62,676 nt of DNA from Sphingobacterium cavernae (GTDB taxonomy: Bacteria > Bacteroidota > Bacteroidia > Sphingobacteriales > Sphingobacteriaceae), in NCBI RefSeq assembly GCF_008520265.1, contig NZ_VIQM01000028.1, forward strand, positions 1 through 62,676. Direction: 5' to 3'. Below, in pieces: positions 1-8,951 of this stretch. The stretch's first letter is position 1, and every line of letters begins with the position of its first letter. The notes below the pieces were generated by a model. It was given only the letters and a program-made list of their open reading frames with translations, searched no databases and was not told the DNA's origin. The translations under genes were made by a program, and so were the position numbers.

Positions 1-90
1 CCATTTCCAAAAATAAGCGTACTGTTCAAAAAGTTGTCTTAAATTTAAATCCGATTCTTCTTGAATTGGTTGTTGTGATTCGTTGCTCAT
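1..90 (-). CDS. Wzc-type polysaccharide tyrosine kinase, N-terminal fragment
   Basis: Only the first 30 codons lie in the window; the frame is open to the edge. The peptide begins MSNESQQPIQEE and reaches an aromatic stretch (FEQYAYFWKW) typical of the segment just before the first membrane helix of chain-length-determinant (Wzz/GNVR) proteins. In Bacteroidota the gene after the Wza export protein is normally the Wzc-type inner-membrane autokinase that controls chain length and export. It starts 9 bp after the Wza-like stop, so the two are probably cotranscribed. The identity rests mainly on this position, because the kinase domain is outside the window. Confidence 0.6.
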   Translation of the reverse strand, partial: MSNESQQPIQEESDLNLRQLFEQYAYFWKW

Positions 91-99
91 TTAAAATAT

Positions 100-873
100 T
101 TAATTACGTACGAAAATAGCTATTAAATCAATAATTACACTTGACACGGAAACAAAGATGGAAGTATTCTGCGTATATTTCGATGATTGTACACGAGCGC
201 CATTAGGCTCTACATATATTACATCATTTTGTGCCAAATAATAAACTGGTGAATTTAAAGCGTCACGTGAGGTTAAGTCTACACGATACTCATTTTTAAC
301 ACCATTTTGTTCGCGAATCACTAAAACATTACTTCGCACACCATTTATTGTTAAGTCACCAGCAAGCCCAATCGCTTCTAACAATGTAATACGATCATTA
401 TTTATTGGATATGTACCAGGTAGCTTCACTTCACCAAGCACGGTAACTCTAAAGTTGCGAATTTCTAAACTGATTCCAGGACTTACAATATATTTACTAA
501 CCTCTGTTCTCAAATAATCAATTGCTTCTGTCCTACTCTTACCACCAAGTTTAATTTTACCTAATTTCGGAAAATCAATGAATCCATTATTGTCAATGGC
601 GTAAGTTGGAATGAACGGATTTGTAGTTTGTAATCCAGCAGTAGCACCTTGATATGCTGAAATTTGATTAAATGGCTGAGTTGCACGTATATCATCAGCT
701 GTTACAGAAATAGCTAGAATATCGCCGGCTTGTAATTTAGGCGCATTATTTTCATAGTTTGTCACTAATGTAATACTATCTGATGGCTGGAAATATATAA
801 GGTCTTTCCGTGAAGCACAAGACAATACAGTAAGACTTATAACAAATAATGTATAAAGTATTTTTCTTTTCAT
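100..873 (-). CDS. wza: Wza-like outer-membrane polysaccharide export lipoprotein
   Basis: This 257-residue protein should form the outer-membrane channel through which the finished polysaccharide leaves the cell. A signal peptide ends in a lipobox with the acylated cysteine at residue 19 (TVLSC). A Poly_export domain follows (KLQAGDILAISV around residue 48, then FPKLGKIKLGGKSRTEAI), and then an SLBB-like segment (VTVLGEVKLPGTYP). The C-terminus has a hydrophobic stretch (SVSSVIIDLIAIFV) fitting the single membrane-spanning helix of the Wza barrel. Length is normal for the shorter Bacteroidota form. It lies between the initiating transferase gene upstream and the Wzc-type gene downstream. A TATTTTTG -7 element about 40 bp upstream and a hairpin behind the preceding gene suggest it may also have its own promoter. 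Confidence 0.9.
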   Translation of the reverse strand: MKRKILYTLFVISLTVLSCASRKDLIYFQPSDSITLVTNYENNAPKLQAGDILAISVTADDIRATQPFNQISAYQGATAGLQTTNPFIPTYAIDNNGFIDFPKLGKIKLGGKSRTEAIDYLRTEVSKYIVSPGISLEIRNFRVTVLGEVKLPGTYPINNDRITLLEAIGLAGDLTINGVRSNVLVIREQNGVKNEYRVDLTSRDALNSPVYYLAQNDVIYVEPNGARVQSSKYTQNTSIFVSVSSVIIDLIAIFVRN

Positions 874-913
874 AAATTAAAGTTTAATTATACAAAAATT
901 AATTGTGTATTGG

Positions 914-921
914 CAAAAATA
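914..921 (-). promoter_or_regulatory. Candidate -7 element for the wza-wzc unit
   Basis: Read on the minus strand this is TATTTTTG, a match to the Bacteroidota -7 consensus TAnnTTTG, about 40 bp before the wza start. No convincing -33 TTTG was found at the usual 19-21 bp spacing, so this is a weak call. Confidence 0.3.
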
Positions 922-973
922 ATCATTTTAGTAGTATTATTTATTTTTATAATAAAAAACACCACAGGATAAC

Positions 974-1009
974 AAATATGTATAGAATACATTTACTCTA
1001 TACATATTT
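974..1009 (-). terminator. 13-bp perfect hairpin overlapping the stop of the initiating transferase gene
   Basis: The arms 974-986 and 997-1009 are perfectly complementary over 13 bp with a 10-nt loop. The stop codon of the WecA-like gene lies in one arm. No clear U-run follows, so it may attenuate or stabilise the transcript rather than fully terminate it. It would set wza/wzc expression apart from the synthesis genes. Confidence 0.5.
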
Positions 1010-1970
1010 AATTTGATTTAACATATTTCTTAACTATGTATGTTTTAAACAGCAAATAGAAAACACTTAATATTGTTAAAAGTATTATCGAGAATCCTAA
1101 TTGAAAATTAGACGTCTCTTCAGTTACATAAATTATAGCGAAACCTATTACAAGTTGTAAAACACTATAAATGGATGAAATAAACAACTTATTAACCCCA
1201 GCCTCATTTCCTAAATATTGATATAAATGTGACCTGTGCGCTTCGAAAATATTTTCGCCACGTAATAGACGTCTTACAATAGTCCAAACCGAATCAACAC
1301 CATATATCGCTAAAAACAATATATAAATAAAATTACCTGTTTTTAGAATTAATGCACCTAAAGCAAATAAAAGAATAAATGCAATAGACACTGAACCAAC
1401 ATCTCCAGCAAAGCACTTAGCCTTAGTTCTAAAATTAAAGAATGCAAATACTAAAACACTAAACAATGTGTATAGTAACAAGTCTTGAGCAATAAACTCT
1501 ATTTGCGTATTAACTAGTACCAATAAAATCCCGACCGCTAAACTATAACCAGCCGTTATACCATTTATGCCATCCATAAAATTATAAGCATTGATTACAC
1601 CTACAATAATTACAAATGATATTAATAAATAATACCATGGAAAAGTAAAAATCTGTAATTCATACGCCATTAATAATACAGAAGAGAAATGAACCAATAT
1701 TCTTAATTTATTAGATAGTGTCATTATATCATCTGCAAAAGAAACAATTGTCATCAAGGTCAATCCTAGAAAAAACCAAGGGTATTGAAATCCTGATTGG
1801 ATAAAATAAATCAATGCACCAATATAAAATATTATTCCCCCTCCTCGTAAAGTTATGCGAGAATGAGATGACCTCTCATTAGGTTTATCAATAATATTAT
1901 AGCGATCCGCGATTTTGAAGTATATCAACTCCAATATAAAAAGTATTGAAAAAATGATTAAATAAATCAT
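1008..1970 (-). CDS. WecA/WbpL-like initiating sugar-phosphate transferase
   Basis: This 320-residue multipass membrane protein of the MraY/WecA family (GT4 in older automatic annotation) should transfer a HexNAc-1-phosphate onto undecaprenyl phosphate and so start each repeat unit. Visible family motifs are FADDI (the Asp pair in cytoplasmic loop 2), NAYNFMDGINGI, FAGDVGS and the basic HRSHLYQYL loop near the C-terminus, with about ten hydrophobic segments. The N-terminal DKPNERSSH motif is also typical. It lies directly after the epimerase/reductase gene, the same arrangement as wbjF-wbpL in Pseudomonas O-antigen loci. The linked sugar is therefore probably FucNAc or QuiNAc (inference from context). 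Confidence 0.9.
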   Translation of the reverse strand: MIYLIIFSILFILELIYFKIADRYNIIDKPNERSSHSRITLRGGGIIFYIGALIYFIQSGFQYPWFFLGLTLMTIVSFADDIMTLSNKLRILVHFSSVLLMAYELQIFTFPWYYLLISFVIIVGVINAYNFMDGINGITAGYSLAVGILLVLVNTQIEFIAQDLLLYTLFSVLVFAFFNFRTKAKCFAGDVGSVSIAFILLFALGALILKTGNFIYILFLAIYGVDSVWTIVRRLLRGENIFEAHRSHLYQYLGNEAGVNKLFISSIYSVLQLVIGFAIIYVTEETSNFQLGFSIILLTILSVFYLLFKTYIVKKYVKSN

Positions 1971-1976
1971 TGAATA

Positions 1977-2876
1977 TTAGCTTTTGATAAATGACTTTAT
2001 AGTTATTTTTAAACCCTCTTCAGCTGACAAGGGTAATTTCTGAATTCCTAGAGCACTTTTAATTTTTGAGTTCGAGACCAACAAGTTTGATGTCAGTTTT
2101 TTTAATCTAACAGAATTTAAAGGGATGGGTACAATGTCACCAATCCTAGCTAGACCGATTAATAAAAATTTTGGCAATGCCAAATTTGGCATATTCTTTT
2201 TTGTTATTTTCTTTATAATTTCAATGATCTCATTTGTAGATATAGGATCATCATCCGAGATATGATAGATACCTGACTCTAATAACTCTTGTTTAGATAT
2301 TATTTCTTTAATAAAAAATGTGAAATTATAAATCGAAATAAAAGAACGTTTATTTTTGAAGGAAGATAGGGGATATGGAATTCCCTTTGATATTAATTTA
2401 TATAATAATCCTAAATTACCCTTATCACCTGGACCATGTACCATAGGTGGCCTAATTATTATTACTTTTTTATTTTCAGGTAATTTTTGTTGCAGCAACC
2501 AAACTTCGGCATCTCGTTTTGTTATCCCATAGTAAGATTTTGGATTACAACAATCATTTTCCACGAGGTATTTTTTTGACTCATATTCTTCGACAGCAGC
2601 TAGCGAACTTATGTGTATAAATAAAGTTGCAGTTGAATTCAAGAATTCCTTGAATATATCTTGGACTAAAATAACATTCGCATAATGATAATCTTCTAAC
2701 TTAGCTTTACCATTATGATCGTGAGCCTTACCTACAAGATTAATAATTACATTTGATCTATTAATTTTTTTCTTCCAATCTATTTCTCTTGTAGAAATTA
2801 AAATTAAATTTTCACTTAATGCATTTTTAAGATGATGTCCAATAAATCCTGTATGTCCAATAATACCTATACCCAT
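1977..2876 (-). CDS. WbpV/WbjF-like NAD-dependent sugar epimerase/reductase
   Basis: This 299-residue extended short-chain dehydrogenase has an N-terminal nucleotide-binding loop (GIIGHTGFIGHHL) and a YYGITK motif holding the catalytic Tyr and Lys near residue 135. Close relatives in WbpV/WbjF loci reduce a UDP-4-keto-6-deoxy-HexNAc to UDP-D-QuiNAc or D-FucNAc, the sugar then used by the WecA-like transferase. It lies 6 bp upstream of that transferase and 1 bp downstream of a glycosyltransferase gene, so it is tightly operonic. Substrate specificity cannot be read from the sequence. Confidence 0.75.
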   Translation of the reverse strand: MGIGIIGHTGFIGHHLKNALSENLILISTREIDWKKKINRSNVIINLVGKAHDHNGKAKLEDYHYANVILVQDIFKEFLNSTATLFIHISSLAAVEEYESKKYLVENDCCNPKSYYGITKRDAEVWLLQQKLPENKKVIIIRPPMVHGPGDKGNLGLLYKLISKGIPYPLSSFKNKRSFISIYNFTFFIKEIISKQELLESGIYHISDDDPISTNEIIEIIKKITKKNMPNLALPKFLLIGLARIGDIVPIPLNSVRLKKLTSNLLVSNSKIKSALGIQKLPLSAEEGLKITIKSFIKS

Positions 2877-2877
2877 A

Positions 2878-4059
2878 TTAGATAATTTTATTCAATTTAG
2901 ACAAAACAGTCGATACACTATACTCCTCAATAGCAAGTTTTCTTGCATTATCAGAGAACTTACTATTAATTTCTACTAACGAATTTAGATATTCAACTAT
3001 CTCCACTTCTTCATTCCAGCTAAATGACATTCCAACGGATTTCTGTTTCACCAAAAGATCAATTTCTGAATACTCGTCTCCAATAAATAAAATAGGCTTC
3101 CCAAGGTATAAAAGATTATAAGATTTGGAAGGCACGCCTAAACCATACATATTTGGTGCCAATGAAATTAAACCTATATCAAAACAATTTAAAAATTTAG
3201 ATTGTTCGCTTCTATTTTTAGATCCTAATATTAAAACGTTTTTAATGTCATTGTTTAATACAAATTCTTCAATCAGCGGGCTTTCAGCTCCCTCACCAAT
3301 AAGCAAAAGTACTAGCTTATGATTATCTACCTTATTGAAAATTTTTACGAAATCAAAGATATTCTGAACTCTACCTATATTTCCTGCAAAACCAATAACA
3401 ATTTTTTCATCCAAATTAACCCCTAAATAATCATTTCTATTAATATTTGGATTATAAACAAGATCACTATCAAACCAATTTTCTACAATATGAACATTAT
3501 GAGGCTTTTTGGATTTAGAAACTACTAATTCTTGCATATCTCGACCTAAAACAATTAGTTCATCAGCCTGAGCATATGACCAATCATACACTTTTTTAAC
3601 TAATGAATAAAATAGCGAATTATTTCTTAAAACTCCTGCAGGAACCGCATTTTCTGGGAAAACATCATGTACAAGTAAGACATATTTAAATCTGATTATT
3701 TTTCTTAATATTGCCAGAATGATGACTAACAAAAATGGATTAGTTACTCCAAATACAGTGTCGTTTTTCGTTACATGCTTTAGAATCTTAAGAGTAAAAG
3801 ATAATGAAACGCGAATTGCTCCCAAAATTCTAGATGAAGATCTATTCTTATTTACTTTTGGGGTATCACATAAAATCATATTAATGTTATTGATTTCACT
3901 ATCATCATCAGCACTAACATTACTATCGTAAGCAGCAGAAGAACAAATAACTGAGACATTTCTCGATGAAATAAAATATCTCGCTATCTCAGTCATTATA
4001 TATGCTGTAGATGTTTTGTTAGGATAAAATAACTCTGTAATAAAAAAAATATTTCGCAT
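2878..4059 (-). CDS. WbjE-like GT4 glycosyltransferase (likely L-FucNAc transferase)
   Basis: This GT-B fold glycosyltransferase of about 393 residues has a central acceptor-domain motif (YVLLVHDVFPENAV), a donor-binding GFAGNIGRVQN segment and a late GLGVPSKSYNLL segment. The ATG at 4059 overlaps the previous gene's stop as TAATG and is preceded by GGAG. An upstream start would extend six residues into that gene and is less likely. It directly follows the three UDP-L-FucNAc synthesis genes, as wbjE does in Pseudomonas O11-type loci. The inferred role is addition of L-FucNAc to the first lipid-linked sugar. Confidence 0.75.
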   Translation of the reverse strand: MRNIFFITELFYPNKTSTAYIMTEIARYFISSRNVSVICSSAAYDSNVSADDDSEINNINMILCDTPKVNKNRSSSRILGAIRVSLSFTLKILKHVTKNDTVFGVTNPFLLVIILAILRKIIRFKYVLLVHDVFPENAVPAGVLRNNSLFYSLVKKVYDWSYAQADELIVLGRDMQELVVSKSKKPHNVHIVENWFDSDLVYNPNINRNDYLGVNLDEKIVIGFAGNIGRVQNIFDFVKIFNKVDNHKLVLLLIGEGAESPLIEEFVLNNDIKNVLILGSKNRSEQSKFLNCFDIGLISLAPNMYGLGVPSKSYNLLYLGKPILFIGDEYSEIDLLVKQKSVGMSFSWNEEVEIVEYLNSLVEINSKFSDNARKLAIEEYSVSTVLSKLNKII

Positions 4060-5198
4060 TATATCTCCTCTGACCAAACAGTTCTTTTAATATAATCTGT
4101 GTATGATATAATTATACGAACAACCTTATCCGAGACATTTGGCATTGAATAATCCGCTACTGGTCTGAAATTACGTTCTTCCCCTACTTTTTGCTGCAAA
4201 ACTTGTGTTAAACCTTGTAAAATTCTTTCAGGCGACAAACCTACCATCATTACAGATGCTTCCTCCATTGCTTCAGGTCTTTCATGTGCTTGACGAATAT
4301 TTAGAGCACGGAAGTTCAAAATTGATGATTCTTCTGAAATAGTACCTGAGTCTGATAATACAGCATATGCACGTTTCTGCAACGCATTATAATCGTGAAA
4401 ACCTAGGGGTTTTAAGAATTGTACCTCTGGACGCATTTGAATTTTCATTTTATCAATCATATTCTGCGTACGAGGATGCGTAGACACAATGATTGGGTAC
4501 TCGTATTTCTCTGCAATAGCATTAAGTGATTCCATTAATCCACTGAAGTTTTTCTCTGAGTTAATATTTTCCTCACGATGAGAAGATACCACAAAAAATT
4601 TACCTTCTTCTAGATTTAATTTTTCTAACACATTAGAAGCATCAATTTCAGGTAAATAATGTGTTAATACTTCGTACATTGGAGAACCAGTTTTTATTAT
4701 ACGGTCGGCTGGTAAACCTTCACGCAATAAATATTCCCTTGCAATATCAGAATATGTCAAGTTAATATCCGAAGTATGATCTACAATCTTACGATTGGTT
4801 TCTTCTGGTACACGTTGATCAAAACATCTATTACCAGCTTCCATGTGGAAAATCGGAATATGACGTTTTTTAGCAGGAATAGCACACAAACAAGAGTTTG
4901 TATCTCCTAAAACTAAGAATGCATCAGGTTTTAATTCTTCTAATAAAGGATCAATTTTAATAAGAATATTACCGACAGTCTCTGTAGCTGTTTTTCCAGC
5001 AGCTTCTAAGAAATAATCTGGCTTACGAAGCCCCAAATCTTCAAAGAAAATTTGATTCAACTCGTAATCATAATTTTGTCCTGTATGAACTATAATATGT
5101 TCGACAGCGTCAGACGCATCCAATGCCATTAATACACGTGATAATCTAATAATCTCAGGTCGTGTACCAACAACCGTCATTACTTTTAATCTTTTCAT
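4059..5198 (-). CDS. fnlC: UDP-N-acetyl-L-fucosamine synthase / C2 epimerase (FnlC/CapG/WbjD)
   Basis: This 379-residue protein belongs to the non-hydrolysing UDP-HexNAc 2-epimerase (WecB) family. Motifs include VVGTRPEIIRL at the N-terminus, HTGQNYDYEL, GDTNSCLC, HMEAGNRCFDQRVPEE and LSDSGTISEESS. It catalyses the last step to UDP-L-FucNAc, epimerising C2 of UDP-2-acetamido-2,6-dideoxy-L-talose. It sits behind the FnlA and FnlB homologues, which separates it from ordinary wecB. The following glycosyltransferase gene overlaps its stop codon. Confidence 0.9.
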   Translation of the reverse strand: MKRLKVMTVVGTRPEIIRLSRVLMALDASDAVEHIIVHTGQNYDYELNQIFFEDLGLRKPDYFLEAAGKTATETVGNILIKIDPLLEELKPDAFLVLGDTNSCLCAIPAKKRHIPIFHMEAGNRCFDQRVPEETNRKIVDHTSDINLTYSDIAREYLLREGLPADRIIKTGSPMYEVLTHYLPEIDASNVLEKLNLEEGKFFVVSSHREENINSEKNFSGLMESLNAIAEKYEYPIIVSTHPRTQNMIDKMKIQMRPEVQFLKPLGFHDYNALQKRAYAVLSDSGTISEESSILNFRALNIRQAHERPEAMEEASVMMVGLSPERILQGLTQVLQQKVGEERNFRPVADYSMPNVSDKVVRIIISYTDYIKRTVWSEEI

Positions 5199-5210
5199 TA
5201 TATAATGTTG

Positions 5211-6329
5211 TTATACTGTTTCAAAATAGGTGTCTGCATCTTCTGGGTTAAAAGGTTCATTTATCCAAAAAATGGTATACAAATCTTCTTCACCAATGTT
5301 TTTAATATTATGTGTATACCAAATTGGCATATCCACATAACTAGGTTCCTGACCGTCTAAATAAAAATCCAACACTTCATCAGTTCCAACTTTTCGGAGT
5401 TGAATTAACGCTTTACCTTTAATTACTGCAAAACGCTCTATCTTACGTGTGTGATAATGATTTCCTCTAGTTATACCAGATACAGTAGTGGAAAATGAAC
5501 ATTGTCCGCCTATACCTAAACGTATGACTTCGACAAAAGCTCCTCTTGGATCTATATGTTGTGTAAATTTTACAGGATAACGGGAGTTATGATCTATATA
5601 AGATCTAAAAGTATTGAACAAATTATGCTCAAACGCATTATTTAGTACTGGTATCACTCCACCATCTAAATACTTAACTTTATAATCGTTTAATAAATGT
5701 AAAACTTCAGAAACTTTTTTTATTGCAGTAGGCTCTATTGATAGTAACGGTGTTGATTTCTCCCCACGTATTTCTGCTATAATAAGATTAACCAACTCTT
5801 GCACATAGATTAGTTTGACCTCCCCATCATTCGCAATTGTTGGTGTCTCCCCATGCGTCAATTGATGACAAAATGTAGCTATAAAAGAATTGTAAAATGG
5901 TCTTCCGAAAGCACCGAATACATTAGGAATTAGTAAACCTGATACTTTACCTTCTTGCGCCGAAGTCCAATTGATTAATGCTTCACGACCTTCTTTCTTT
6001 GATCTGCCATACAAATTATCTCTCTCTTCTTGCGTAGAGGAAGATATAAGTACATGCGGTTTTGAATTTGTTCGTTCAAATGCAGCAATTAATTTGTGTA
6101 CTAAACGAACATTCGTTTCGTAAATTACTTGTTCACTTTCGTGACGATTCATCGCTGCTAAATGCACAATAGCGTCACATTGCGATACGAAAGTGTCTAA
6201 ATCAGATTCATCTTCAAAAAACTCCTTATGAAATTCTATAACCTCAAATTCTTCTGGAGTCAATTTCAATGTATTGTATAAATGGTTACCTACAAAACCA
6301 TTCTGTCCGGTTATACCAATTTTTTTCAT
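5211..6329 (-). CDS. fnlB: Bifunctional C3-epimerase/C4-reductase of UDP-L-FucNAc synthesis (FnlB/CapF/WbjC)
   Basis: This 372-residue two-domain protein has an N-terminal short-chain dehydrogenase domain (GITGQNGFVGNHL; YGRSKKEG near residue 120) and a C-terminal cupin domain from about residue 250 (GQCSFSTTVSGITRGNHYHTRK, with metal-binding histidines in GNHYH). In CapF the cupin epimerises C3 and the SDR domain reduces C4 to give UDP-2-acetamido-2,6-dideoxy-L-talose. Length and domain order match CapF. Its start codon overlaps the stop of the small cupin gene (TAATG), and fnlC follows 12 bp later. Confidence 0.9.
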   Translation of the reverse strand: MKKIGITGQNGFVGNHLYNTLKLTPEEFEVIEFHKEFFEDESDLDTFVSQCDAIVHLAAMNRHESEQVIYETNVRLVHKLIAAFERTNSKPHVLISSSTQEERDNLYGRSKKEGREALINWTSAQEGKVSGLLIPNVFGAFGRPFYNSFIATFCHQLTHGETPTIANDGEVKLIYVQELVNLIIAEIRGEKSTPLLSIEPTAIKKVSEVLHLLNDYKVKYLDGGVIPVLNNAFEHNLFNTFRSYIDHNSRYPVKFTQHIDPRGAFVEVIRLGIGGQCSFSTTVSGITRGNHYHTRKIERFAVIKGKALIQLRKVGTDEVLDFYLDGQEPSYVDMPIWYTHNIKNIGEEDLYTIFWINEPFNPEDADTYFETV

Positions 6330-6754
6330 TATTTAATTTTATTTACGAAATAGTCTAACGAATAAGTATAATCGTCATTTACTGCATTCTCTATAGGATA
6401 ATCTGAAAAAACAAGCAATTCACTATCAGCTTCGAGTGCTTGGAACGCTGTAGCATAACCAGCAGATATATGAAGGACCGTATGTTCTTCAGCTTTTAAA
6501 ATTTCTCTTCGTACTGGTAAATCTTCCGAAGTCTGCTCCCAGTTATCCACTTCGACAATGTCAATAGAAAAAGATCCTGAAAGAACATAAAACCACCGTT
6601 GCTCAATACGATGCGCCCTCCAACCTCTTACCAAATCAGTGTCTGAATTTTTAATTATATAAAAACGCTTGACCAATGACATGTCAAAATCATTCACAAA
6701 TCGAATTTGACCTCTTTGATCTTTAGCTATGCCACCTTGTATAAAATCAATCAT
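6329..6754 (-). CDS. WxcM/FdtA-like sugar cupin
   Basis: This 141-residue single-cupin protein has beta-strand patterns (GWRAHRIEQRWFYVLSGSF, HTVLHISAGYATAFQ) resembling the WxcM/FdtA sugar 3,4-ketoisomerase and RmlC-like families. It lies between fnlA and fnlB and overlaps the fnlB start. Such small cupins are often found between these genes in Bacteroidota, but a step for it in UDP-L-FucNAc synthesis is not established. It could act on the keto intermediate or regulate the pathway; no activity can be assigned from sequence. Confidence 0.65.
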   Translation of the reverse strand: MIDFIQGGIAKDQRGQIRFVNDFDMSLVKRFYIIKNSDTDLVRGWRAHRIEQRWFYVLSGSFSIDIVEVDNWEQTSEDLPVRREILKAEEHTVLHISAGYATAFQALEADSELLVFSDYPIENAVNDDYTYSLDYFVNKIK

Positions 6755-6760
6755 AGTATA

Positions 6761-7795
6761 TTAATATGGGTATTGCATTACATCTTCTCCGAAAACCTCT
6801 TTACGAATCAAAGGTAATTTAGATACCAATTGCTTTAATCCTTCCACTCCTTGCTGTTCTGTATTATGTGAATGGTAGTCTTCTATTTTAGAAATATCTT
6901 GTTCTCCTTCAGAAAAATACTTCGCATAGTTCAGATCTCTATTGTCAGCTGGAACACGATAAAAATCACCCATATCCTCAGCCTTTATCATTTCTTCACG
7001 GGTACACAATGTCTCATATAATTTTTCGCCATGTCTTGTACCAATAACCTTTATAGGCACTTCTTTACCTGTCAATTCAATCAACGCTTTAGCTAAATCC
7101 CCAATCGTTCCTGCAGGAGCTTTATTTACAAATAAATCACCAGGATTGGCATGTTCAAACGCAAACAACACTAAATCAACAGCATCTTCTAATGACATAA
7201 AGAAACGTGACATATTCGGATCTGTAATCGTAATAGCGTCTCCTTTTTGGATTTGGTTTAAAAATAATGGAATAACAGAACCACGAGATGCCATTACATT
7301 TCCATAACGTGTTAAGCAAACCACAGTGTCTGTCAAATTACGAGCCTCCGCGACTGCAACTTTTTCCATCATCGCTTTAGAAATTCCCATAGCATTGATA
7401 GGATAAGCAGCTTTATCTGTAGAAAGACATATAACTTTTTTAACGTCATTCGACGCTGCTGCACGAATAACATTTTGTGTTCCTTCTACATTGGTCTTTA
7501 CCGCTTGCATAGGAAAAAATTCGCACGAAGGAACTTGTTTCAAAGCCGCAGCATGGAATATATAATCTACACCACGTGTCGCAGGCTCCACAGAAGAAAA
7601 ATCACGAACATCTCCTATATAATACTTGATTTTATCGTTTTTATATAAATTACGCATATCATCTTGCTTCTTCTCATCACGAGAAAATATACGTATTTCG
7701 CAAAAATGATCTGTATGTAAAAAACGATTTAACACAGCTGTCCCGAAAGAACCAGTGCCACCTGTAATTAATAATACTTTATCTTTTATTTTCAT
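6761..7795 (-). CDS. fnlA: UDP-GlcNAc 4,6-dehydratase/5-epimerase (FnlA/CapE/WbjB)
   Basis: This 344-residue soluble short-chain dehydrogenase commits UDP-GlcNAc to UDP-L-FucNAc synthesis. It shows the NAD loop TGGTGSFGTAVL, the CapE-type substrate-loop context (HAAALKQVP) and LSTDKAAYPINAMGISK. The usual SDR Tyr position is replaced by Met in MGISK, as in the CapE/FlaA1 subfamily. Length matches CapE rather than the large membrane-bound CapD/PglF proteins. It begins the cupin-fnlB-fnlC block, with a 49-bp gap after the preceding glycosyltransferase. Confidence 0.9.
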   Translation of the reverse strand: MKIKDKVLLITGGTGSFGTAVLNRFLHTDHFCEIRIFSRDEKKQDDMRNLYKNDKIKYYIGDVRDFSSVEPATRGVDYIFHAAALKQVPSCEFFPMQAVKTNVEGTQNVIRAAASNDVKKVICLSTDKAAYPINAMGISKAMMEKVAVAEARNLTDTVVCLTRYGNVMASRGSVIPLFLNQIQKGDAITITDPNMSRFFMSLEDAVDLVLFAFEHANPGDLFVNKAPAGTIGDLAKALIELTGKEVPIKVIGTRHGEKLYETLCTREEMIKAEDMGDFYRVPADNRDLNYAKYFSEGEQDISKIEDYHSHNTEQQGVEGLKQLVSKLPLIRKEVFGEDVMQYPY

Positions 7796-7844
7796 GACCT
7801 TATCTTGTTAAATAGTGAAAATTATATTTTAAATAACTGTAGCT

Positions 7845-8951
7845 TTAACTTATACGAACATTCGACCAAATATTTGACATAATATTCCAGACTTTTTCAA
7901 TGCTATAATTTGAAGTTACCTTATCTCGAGCCCTAATGCCATAAGTATGTCTCAAAGAGATATCATTTAGTAGTAATTCAATATTATTAGTTAATGATTT
8001 TACATCTTTAGGATCAATCACAACGCCACAGGAATTTTCAGTATATATATCCATCATCTCTGGAATCGCACCTACCTTAGTAGTAATAATAGGACATGAG
8101 CAAGCCATACTTTCTAAAATAACATTAGGAAATCCTTCTGTATAAGTAGGCAAAACAAATATTCCGCAGGTCAGCATCTCGCTAATCGTCTCCTCAAAGG
8201 ACTTTTCACCTAAAAATAGATATTTTTCATTTTTATCTCCCATTCTTGACTTTAATTCTCGCTTGATTTCTTCAGAAGCGTGTCCAACAATTCTAACAGT
8301 TATTCCAGAAATTTCTAATGTGGATTCAATCAATTCAAAAATTCCTTTCGTTGGCACGACATGCCCAGCAAATAAAATTGTATCTCTTGATCGCTTTTCA
8401 CTTGAGTAACTAATTATATCCTCAATTTGAGGAGCGACAGGATTTGGCAGGTAATAAACCTTTATCTCATCGCTAATTATAGTATTATAAGTATTCCTAT
8501 CAATTACTATAATTACGTCTGCTAATTTCATTACAATTTTTAACAAATAAAATTCCCAATTACGCTTGTCATAAAGTTCCGGAATTCTACCAAATCGAAA
8601 GTGAATAATAGATCTACTTTTGAATATTTTACTGATCAATATAATTAAAACATCCTTTATTAATCCAAATGATCCACTACTTACCAAATGAATTATATCA
8701 TATCTTGTTTTTAGTAGATGCATTGCAAACCGACATATTATATTCAAATAATCAAATATTCCTAATAATATTCTTTTAAGGATAAAAGTATTTGCTTGAA
8801 TTTTTTGAGCTCTACTAATTGAAAAAAGACTAAGATCTATATCAGTATTTACTTTTATAGCATCATAGTACGTCATTATGTGACCAGTCCAGCGTGATAT
8901 TCCACCAACATTCCCCTTATAAGGCGAGCATAATAGAACCTTAGTTTTCAT
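7845..8951 (-). CDS. GT4-family glycosyltransferase
   Basis: This 368-residue GT-B glycosyltransferase has an N-terminal acceptor domain with a glycine-rich loop (CSPYKGNVGGISRW) and the donor-site signature EGFPNVILESMACSCPIITT near residue 265-285, which contains the conserved E-x7-E pattern. It should transfer one sugar of the repeat unit on the cytoplasmic face. Donor and acceptor cannot be assigned. Its start overlaps the end of the preceding glycoside-hydrolase-like gene by 11 bp, indicating translational coupling. Confidence 0.85.
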   Translation of the reverse strand: MKTKVLLCSPYKGNVGGISRWTGHIMTYYDAIKVNTDIDLSLFSISRAQKIQANTFILKRILLGIFDYLNIICRFAMHLLKTRYDIIHLVSSGSFGLIKDVLIILISKIFKSRSIIHFRFGRIPELYDKRNWEFYLLKIVMKLADVIIVIDRNTYNTIISDEIKVYYLPNPVAPQIEDIISYSSEKRSRDTILFAGHVVPTKGIFELIESTLEISGITVRIVGHASEEIKRELKSRMGDKNEKYLFLGEKSFEETISEMLTCGIFVLPTYTEGFPNVILESMACSCPIITTKVGAIPEMMDIYTENSCGVVIDPKDVKSLTNNIELLLNDISLRHTYGIRARDKVTSNYSIEKVWNIMSNIWSNVRIS

